Part shown: one piece after another, positions 56,497 to 64,000 of the stretch
Layout of the letters: every line of letters starts with the position of its first letter
Position numbering within the stretch: position 1 is the first letter of the stretch
From: Buxus sempervirens
Lineage: Eukaryota > Streptophyta > Magnoliopsida > Buxales > Buxaceae
Direction of reading: 5' to 3'
DNA: 64,000 bases
NCBI GenBank assembly: GCA_947561395.2
Contig: OX387193.1
Coordinates: forward strand, 30,560,276 to 30,624,275
Translations under genes and position numbers: made by a program
The notes under the pieces: model-generated
The model's database searches: none
Told to the model about the DNA's origin: nothing
Seen by the model: only the letters and a program-made list of their open reading frames with translations

Positions 56497-57785
56497 TAAT
56501 GTAATAAATCATAATACCCAGCCTTAGCTGGAGCATAGATATAATTGGTGCCCAAATTGGAACAATTGATTGAAATCTGACTTTTTCCAAGAGCCATTAT
56601 GAATATATCACCCAATTGTTCTTCAGACTTGATCAATGAAGTTGCAATTTTCACACTCAACACACTCAAATAAAATGGCAGTTCACCTCAACATACTAAG
56701 TTCTCTGATGAAAAACAGGGTTATTAATGATACAAATTGCAGCTTGATTATTACAAAACATAGTAATACATTGACTCACAAAATCCAACCACATCAACTC
56801 CCAATCAGTTTTTATTTAGTCTTGTACTTGTATTCTCGTACTCTCTTTTTTCTCCTCTTGTATATATGATTTTCATTACCGATCAATCAATATATATATA
56901 TTTATTCTGCTTCACAACTTGATCGAGTAACTATGGTTTTTAGTCCATGTCACCATATTTCCTCCAACAAAGGAACAGTAACCACTTTTTGACCTTTTAT
57001 CTAATGATCCAGCCACCCTCTGCATTAAAAGAATCAACTATATTACAATTTCCATGTGGCCTATATAGTATTTAGAACTCTACAAACATCATTCTGATGA
57101 GTAAGTTTACTAGTAGACAACAGATGGCAAACTAATAGGAAATTTAGGTACATAAAGGATAAGAGGACATAGACAGAGAATGGGTGTTTGATTCAATGAC
57201 ATCAAAATCCTTGATAGCAGATGAACCATTGGCTAGAACATTAGATGAATTCTGACAAGACTTAGAAAAAGAGGAAAATAATTTTGATTCCCTAGTCCTA
57301 TTAACAGATTCACCAGAATCAACACCCACTGACTTCGCGGTAGGCATTGTTTAAGATCTCAGCCAGTACCCAGTTGTACCAGCCGATTCAACTTGGAACT
57401 AGCCAACCTCGAGATAACATTGACCTGAGGTGTACTGTATCATAGGAAACGGGCAACTCACCAAGACTCAAGCAGCACGAAGTTGTCACTGCCGAAGTCA
57501 TCTTGGTTGGTACCAACTTGGTACTGCCTGAAGAAGAAGAATTTACCAGCTCTCTTGAGAAATCCCCTCTCTGAAATAAAAGAACTGAGAAATTTCTTCT
57601 CTGAAATAAAAGAATAACCCTTCCGAGAAACCCCGTCTGAAATAAAAGTATAACAAAAGAAGATCCCTGAATAAAAGAACAACCCTTTTAAGAAATCCCA
57701 TCTCTAAGATAACGAGAAAATCCCTGCTGCGAAATCTCCTCTGAAATAAAAGAAACCTTATGAGAAATCTTCTCTTTGAAATAAA
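56497..57785. other. Spacer between the inverted Helitrons; no gene recognised
   Basis: AT-rich, with a minus-strand frame at 57144-57347 of unknown nature and a degenerate repeat at its right end. No ORF resembles a Helitron Rep/helicase. Confidence 0.5.
57545..57782. repeat. Degenerate repeat of CTCTGAAATAAAAGAA and GAGAAATC words
   Basis: About six copies of (T)CTGAAATAAAAGAA alternate with GAGAAATCCC/GAGAAATTTC at spacings of about 35-50 bp. Resembles the leader repeats of some copia LTRs. No LTR boundary is seen. Confidence 0.7.
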
Positions 57786-58180
57786 CTAGCGGAAGGCACG
57801 AGCAATGCGCGTTGCAAAAGAATTATACTTTGTCCAACCGGCTGTATGGTTATAAACTTTGTTTGAATATTCAGTTGAAATTGCCCAATTAATTTGTAAC
57901 TAATTGATATGTTCAAATAAGTAACAAACCGAGAGATAATAAAACTAAAAGTGAGGGGTATTTCGGGTAGAAAATGTCATGCCGGAATTTCCCGAGTTTG
58001 CTCTATATATTAGTACAGATTCTTCTTCAACAACTACTTTGGTGTAAGCAGTTATAAGGAAGAAACGTGTCTAGACGCAATTTTTGAGATTTGTAAATGT
58101 AGCAAACCTGAGATGGTGGAGGAATTTATTTAGGATTTTTTTTTAATTTGATTTATAGATGTGTACAAATCTCATAATGA
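57786..58180 (-). mobile_element. Non-autonomous Helitron-like element (minus copy)
   Basis: An inverted relative of 56095-56496. On the minus strand it ends GCCTTCCGCTAG followed by T and contains TCTGTACTAATATATAGAG after an A. Both copies share the region upstream of that start, including ACACGTTTCTTCCTT and ACTGCTTACACCAAAGTAGT. The two copies point towards each other around a 1.29-kb spacer. Confidence 0.75.
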
Positions 58181-59000
58181 GCAGGCCGTGATCCATACGT
58201 GACTGGTACTGGTGGGTTCCAGTACTGGTCACAGCTGGCACCATTAGACCCTAGAGGTGGGGGGGGCAAAAAACTGTAGATGCTCCTTTATGAGCTAGAG
58301 TAGCCATAGGAGAAAAAAGCATCCCAAGAGATGAGTTCTCTGTGACAGTAGTTAAATGCATCCTGGATAGTGTAACTAAGCCAACAGACATAGAAGTATT
58401 AGGTAGCTGATTTGAGAATGATTGACCATCATGGGGTTGAACTTGGTAAGCTCAGTGAACATAGAAGCCTGTTTAGCTCAATAAGCCTTCAGATACTTAT
58501 CCTAGTAATGTTCCCATGTATAATTGGTTTTACCACGAATGTCACAGTAATGACTTTCTTGTTCCCTGTCTTCTGCTTCCGCTGAAACACTACCACACCT
58601 CCTTCCACAGCTGCACCAGCATTCTAAACTTATAGTTACCAGCTATTTTTAAGGGTAGCTTCTTCCTTCGAGGGGGATGTCGGTACTTGGAACCAATAGG
58701 AACTAGTTTTGCGTGCATATTGCTCAGCAAGGGCAAAGATTGACTACCAAGCATTTATCCGTCAATAAATTAACAATCAAAATCCAGCCATCATTGTTAT
58801 ATAATAGGTTTAATATATCAAGCCATGAGTCCATGACTAATATATAAAATGGGATGTATATAATAGATTTAATGGTGAGACTGAAGGTGAAAGATACCCC
58901 TCAAAATAGAGAAGTTTTGGAAAATTGGGGTTTGGCTATGGAGAATGTCAGGTAGGGTCCGGCTTTATTTTAAGACTTCTTTTTTTGATGAATAATGAGA

Positions 59001-59043
<43 letters not shown>

Positions 59044-62000
59044 GGAATGTACAATAGGACCTCTACAACCAGTGCCCAAGTGGGCATACCATCACAAAAA
59101 ATCCTCCATGAAACACAACCCGACCCACACAAATACAACCAATTTCACACTACTCCCACTCTTTAACCTGATAAAGATCAACTCACTACAAAGCTGACAT
59201 TGGACACGAAGATAAACAAGGCATTCAGCTCCTAAGTCCTCTGGTCAAAGTCTTCTATTCTAATGCAAGTTTGTATAGACAGGTCTAAGGGCCTTATGAT
59301 GGGAGGGATCCTCCTTATGTTTGTACATATTGTCACACTTTTTTATATGAAATATTTACTTACTTTCCAAAAATAAATAAATAAATAAATCCAGCCATGA
59401 TAAAAATTGGCAAGCTGGAATTCCTCTCTTTTCTTAGTTTGATATTCTATATCATACAGTGGCTGGCATACACTTGACTACCAAATACCTCTGGATACCT
59501 TAGTACTTGCTCAAGCTTTTATCACCTTGGAAGTTAACGATATACCCATACAACTTATACACTCTTCAGATGTTTTCATCTTGAGGATACATCTCTTTAA
59601 CAGTTCCCAACCTTAGCTTTATCAAACAACACTACACTAACACTGATGGGCAGTTCCATGATATTCCAGAACCATGTCATAACCATATAGTTATCCTTAA
59701 CCTATTCGTTATAATGTTAGCAGTCTTCCTTGGGGGAATTCAAATATAAAGCTTTAATTTTCCTCTTGCTCCAACATATCACATATGTTATCCTAATACT
59801 AGCAACATCACCAGATGCTTGAATATGAACCTTTATGTTACTTGTACCCAAGATTTTACATTTCAGTGCCACTGGGCGTTTCTCCTAGGGCCCGAAAATT
59901 GATTCAAGGTGAAAAAAACAAAATTGCCCACATTGAGTGAACTTTCGCAAAAAACTTTCATTTGTATACTCGACAATCAATCAAATAACATACAATTGAC
60001 TGTGCAAATGAATAGGAAATTGCAAGCAATAATAGCTGAATTGAAAAGTTCAAAAATACAATTATGGACCATGGTGATATCAAAACTTACTGCAGTGTTT
60101 AGGCGGCTCAAACCCTGCTCACTCACCCATAAAGTGGCAAAAGCACATCCATCCCATCCTATATTGATACTCATTGTATAAGCAAACATGAGTCATAATC
60201 CTCTGACTCATATGTGCCATGATTCCAACAGGAATATCAAGGTTTCTGCTGAAGAGGTGGTGGTAGAGGATAACCAAGGAATGCAAGTTCAGCCAGTGTT
60301 GGTGCAAAACAGTACAAAACAACTTGGTTTTGGTGAACTGCCAGTTTAGGGTAACAGGTAAAAAATGGGTAACATGGGTAGAGCGTGCCAGTTCCACCTA
60401 TTTCATGAGTGAAATGGGAGAAATTTCGAAGTTCCATCCGTTTCGTGCTTACAAAATAGGAGGCATGGGAGGAATCATCTGCACCGCCGATTTTGATTAG
60501 TTTTATAACGGCATGGGCCCGAATTTCACCCGTGCTATTAAAAAACTAACTGTTTTAACAATATGGGCTTTAAATAGATTGTGTCATCTTATACAATAAT
60601 ATATATTGTATAAGGATACTTGATCTATATCGTAGTCTTTAATTTTATTTTCTGATGAAAAAATGATTTTTATAAATTTGGAGAATAATAAAAATTGATG
60701 AAAAATATAAAAATTTCTGGAAAATTAGAAAACGTAGTAAAAAGAAATTAGACATTTATATAGGCTATTTCATCAATGAAATTGGTACAGGTAATTAATA
60801 ATTGTTAAATTAAAAATTCAATCATAAATTTTTTTCTAAAGTTAAAAAAAAACTAAAAATTAGGAATTCATAATGGAAATCTACAAAGAGCTATTTACTC
60901 ATAGAAGTAGATGTTAGATGTGTAACTATTTAAGTAATAATCTATATTAAGAAACTACTGAAAATAAAAAAATCTAGAAAAAATTAGGAAAAGGCCATGG
61001 AAGCTTATAATGTGGGTTTACTTGTCCAAATATGATTTAAATAATTTAATATATAAATAATTTATTATTAAAATTTATGAAATTAAAACAATTTATAAAA
61101 AATTTAAAAAACAGAAAACTTTATAGGAGCTTGTAAAAGTCTCAATTCCATTTTTTATTTTTATCATTTTTTAAAATTTTTTGGCTTTGCTATAATTGTT
61201 TGGAATTATTTCAAAATCTTTGGAATTTTTCAGCACAACAATACAAGTGAAGTGCTGGCAAAATTTAGGCAGAATGGCAGAATGGTCCCTAGGCGAAATT
61301 ATGTTGAAAACAGCATGACACACCTTAAGATATGCATCCGATGCCATCACTTAAAACACAGTTGATATAGAGAAGTACCGGTTGAGTCAACTTAGTATTG
61401 GTTCGAGGCAAGCCGATACCTACCATAATACTAGGGATTCTGTTTGGAACCCCTAACATTGGTCAAACTTGCTTGAGTTTGGCCGAGTGTGATACGACTC
61501 GGAAACTTGACAGAGACTTTTTAAACCCTTTGTTGAGCTTGGAACGCCATTTTTTGGTAGTCCCGAGCACATAACTTCACCTCCAATGGTCCAAGTTCAA
61601 AAAAAAAAAAAAAGACTTCCCTCCTTAATTTGAATGGATTTTTCATCCTATAACAATTTTCATGTGAATTGATGATTCATTTGTGCAGTTCTGAGATTCC
61701 CAAGAAGGTGCAGCTTTTCAAAAATGCCTATAAAAGGTAACTTCTACCACATTATTCGATCTTAGCTCTTTATATTAGACAAGAAAATGTTCCTAGAACA
61801 AAGTATAAACTAATATAGACTAAGATTTTGAAAAAAATTGTTGTTCGAGTGAATTATTTGTTTTCGTAATTTGGGTGCTTTTACTATTCCAAAAATTGTA
61901 ACCTTTCATCATTTTTTGTGTAATTCACCATCTAATCCCTTGATTCACACATAGGTTTTAGCTCTTTGTGTTTTTTGTTCACAATTTAAATATTTTTGTT

Positions 62001-62400
62001 TTTTACACTGTTTCATTTAATTATGAGAATATCATAGTAAAAATTATATAAATTGTTTATTTAAGTTGTAATATCATGAAAAAAATTCATATTTTGCCTC
62101 TTCATAGTTAATTAAAAATTTTCTGTTTTCCTCACTTTAAATAATTATATTTATTAGAAGATTTAACTGAATTAGTAATGAAAAACAAAAATTTTATAGA
62201 TTAATGGCCACTAGCTCTAAAAATTTATTCTATTGTTTCTTTGTAGTTTGTATTTTTTTTGCTTCATAATAAATTTTCTACCCTTTTGTTAATTTTTTAA
62301 TATTAACTATTAGTGATATTTTATGATTTAATACCATTATGGATTTGTTATAGATTTGATTATGCCTATAAGCTTAATGTTTGTGGTAGAATGGCACAAT
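58181..62400. other. AT-rich region without recognisable genes
   Basis: It contains an (AT)n microsatellite (59004-59037), an AAATAAATAAAT run near 59375-59391, a poly-A of about 15 near 61598, and long A/T tracts at 60550-61250 and 61800-62350. Weak copia-gag-like words on the minus strand around 59400-59880 were too degraded to annotate. Confidence 0.5.
59004..59037. repeat. (TA)n microsatellite
   Basis: A run of about 17 TA dinucleotides. Confidence 0.95.
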
Positions 62401-62419
62401 TTTTGGTGGTAATTCTAGA

Positions 62420-62533
62420 CACATAATGTGCAATTACTGTAGCCAAGATATGTGGGAAGGCGTGATTAGGATGAAAGAACATTTGGCACATAAGAACGGT
62501 GATGTAGTGGGTTGTATGAAAATATCATATTAG
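62420..62533 (+). pseudogene. BED-type zinc finger fragment of a hAT transposase
   Basis: A frame too short for ordinary ORF calling reads MCNYCSQDMWEGVIRMKEHL then AHKNGDVVGC before a stop at 62531. It has the CxxC ... GxxRMKEHLAxxxGDVxxC layout of the DNA-binding BED finger at the N-terminus of plant hAT transposases. Basic residues continue in another frame (KKNAKKTMRRDKEH). The dimerisation and catalytic parts are not seen before LINE sequence begins at about 62679. Confidence 0.7.
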
Positions 62534-62678
62534 ATTTTGAATGCTATGTAAGATCACTTGAAAATTGGAAAAAAAATGCAAAGAAAACAATGAGAAGAGA
62601 TAAAGAACATTTTTAGTATACCCTAAATGAGGAACATTTGTTGCATACTTGACACTTCTCTCAAGCTTGTAGGCAAGA

Positions 62679-63815
62679 ATGAATGGAGCGGAGGCATACG
62701 GTTCCGATTACTTTGAAACGATAATCCAACTGGGGTTGGAGATTCAATCAGTGAGGTACCAGAGATGGAGAAGTTTATTGGGGGAAGAAGAAGATGCTAA
62801 GGTGGAACTAGCGAGTCCACATGGAGATCGTTGTGTGAGCCAAAGTTTGTTGCAATCTAGAAACAGCTCTAGAAATCTTTTGGATGAAGGATTGCATTTC
62901 AGAAATGTCACACCAAATGCAGGAGGCATTAATGATGCAATCAAAATTGGGGGGAGGTGGGCCAAGCCGAACCAGATCCATTCCAGGTCCATGTGTTGGA
63001 GGCCTGTGAATTCAAGCAATGAGTTAGCAGGGCCAATGTCTAGTCTGGGTAGACCTAGGCCTTGCTTGAGGGAGCCGGCCCAAGTCTTAGAAGCGGAAGC
63101 CCATACCACACCGGATTATGCCTTGGGAGGGAGGTCCAATTTGGTAGTTTGTCACAAATCAGTCGAGGGATGGGTATCGGAGAAGATGGTGGTCCTATCA
63201 TGCGCTCGCTAGTATCCAAGGGGCATTCCATTCTTGATATGATTTCGAATGGAGTGACCAATGACATTTGCGAGTATCCTTCCATCGTGCATGAGGATTC
63301 TGAGGTTGAATTGTCGAGTTCCAGTGATAATGGGATTATCCTCACGGAAGAGATGCAGCTGAGTCTCTTGGTGCAAAAGCTTCTGGCGACTGTAGTCTTG
63401 AAGCTCAAGCGGAGGTGTCATCCGAAGGTGATGATACCTATGGTGGCTCGATCTGTGAAGGAGAGATGATCTGTGTTGTGCCTAAGTTGGTCTCACAAAT
63501 TGGGAATCAGCCGTCAGGTCTTGAGCTTGGGGATAAGCTTTGGTCGCCTTTGATTGGATGTTCTAAGGACCCTGAAAGAGATGAGAGGTAGAAGGTGAGT
63601 TCATATCCCCTTTGTGTATGATTCCACTAGTCGATGCTATTCGAGGAAGATGTATCCCCTCTCACCACCAACCTGAAGAGTCTCTCTGATCCTTGTATGG
63701 ACGAGGCTACAGACGGGGTGCTTAGTAAGATATTGTTGATGAGTAAAGCTTTGGGGTTTTTTTTCAAAGGCTTTGAAATGGAGGCAATGGTGCTATTTAC
63801 GGCAATTGAAGCTTA
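62679..63815 (+). pseudogene. LINE ORF1 C-terminal region, frameshifted
   Basis: Three overlapping frames (62679-63212, 63062-63469, 63634-63816) share polar, Ser/Glu-rich composition. They end with MSKALGFFFKGFEMEAMVLF and TAIEA, resembling the short conserved helix near the end of plant LINE ORF1 proteins (GLSxxGxExExxxLLxxIE). The position 140 bp before the ORF2 start supports this. Frameshifts indicate decay. The N-terminal nucleic-acid-binding part is not recognised. Confidence 0.6.
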
Positions 63816-63952
63816 GCATGTCAAAGAGAAAGAAGCAAACAGGGAAGCAGCAACGGAGTTGTAGAAGCCGGATTGGTCGGTTCATGATGTACCCAGATTG
63901 GCTGGGAGAAGCAGTAATAGGAAAGGAAATTGGAGGGTTACATTTGTTTCTC

Positions 63953-64000
63953 ATGAAGCTTAATATACTATTGTGGAACATAAGAGGCCTGAATGCGAGC
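63953..64000 (+). CDS. LINE ORF2 start (endonuclease), cut by window edge
   Basis: ATG at 63953 opens MKLNILLWNIRGLNAS, the N-terminus of the L1-type apurinic/apyrimidinic-like endonuclease (WNIRGLN motif with the conserved Asn that helps bind the metal). Only 16 codons are visible, so the integrity of the rest is unknown. Confidence 0.85.
   Translation, partial: MKLNILLWNIRGLNAS

Noticed and set aside
57144..57347. 67-residue Ser-rich minus-strand frame
   Set aside because: No recognisable family and no splice or promoter context; treated as chance.
62744..63408. Minus-strand frames of 117-121 residues
   Set aside because: Antisense shadows of the LINE ORF1 region.

Overview
This window reads as nuclear DNA from a repeat-rich eudicot plant, probably with a large genome. 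The evidence is intron-bearing plant genes, Ty1/copia and Ty3/gypsy retroelements, a Cassandra TRIM carrying 5S rRNA sequence, and plant-type LINE, hAT, PIF/Harbinger and Helitron remains. The species cannot be fixed from sequence alone. Only two conserved host genes are recognisable. One is a complete four-exon PIG-P gene on the + strand (26709-29432; GPI-anchor biosynthesis). The other is the last coding exon of SRP14 on the - strand (54646-54806). A set of possible exons of an unidentified gene (about 14.96-21.35 kb), an LRR receptor-like fragment and an unassigned 91-codon reading frame may be further host-derived sequence.

Layout. 1-5777: a minus-oriented LTR end abuts a decayed Tekay/Del-like gypsy integrase-chromodomain, which is followed by its 3' LTR. 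That LTR holds a TIR element containing a 20-bp minisatellite. 5778-10350: a broken copia pol, split by a solo LTR (6139-8737, target duplication TGATT). 10.4-25.5 kb: LINE pieces, a family of TIR elements with GAGGC...GTTTGGTAAC ends, a solo LTR (12673-13382, GCTGG), a 2.7-kb Tourist/Harbinger-like element (17674-20384, TTA), an LRR pseudogene and a fold-back element upstream of PIG-P. 29.4-32.0 kb: MITE-like and LTR debris.

32015-41857: a minus-strand copia element with both LTRs, PBS and PPT. It contains a 5.1-kb solo LTR (ATATG), which itself contains a 2.9-kb solo LTR (GGAGT). Its gag also carries a 229-bp hAT MITE (8-bp duplication ACTGTCCA). 42060-53514: a second nest in which a gypsy-type solo LTR of about 1 kb (AATAC) is interrupted twice. 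The first interruption is a 3.8-kb solo LTR (TCGTA/TCGTG). The second is a composite unit bounded by GTAGA that joins a Cassandra TRIM to another LTR. That LTR carries a nested solo LTR (TACGT) and a 1.5-kb minisatellite.

53.5-64 kb: the SRP14 exon, two inverted Helitron-like elements, AT-rich filler, a hAT BED zinc-finger fragment, and a LINE whose decayed ORF1 leads into the start of ORF2 at the window edge.

The most unusual material is regulatory or structural rather than enzymatic. It includes perfect GTATCCGAC-N7-GTCGGATAC hairpins upstream of the TATA boxes of two LTRs, the apparent Cassandra-gypsy chimera with one shared target duplication, two minisatellites housed inside transposable elements, and GC-rich inverted-repeat islands in the leaders of several otherwise different LTRs. 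All boundaries were read by eye.
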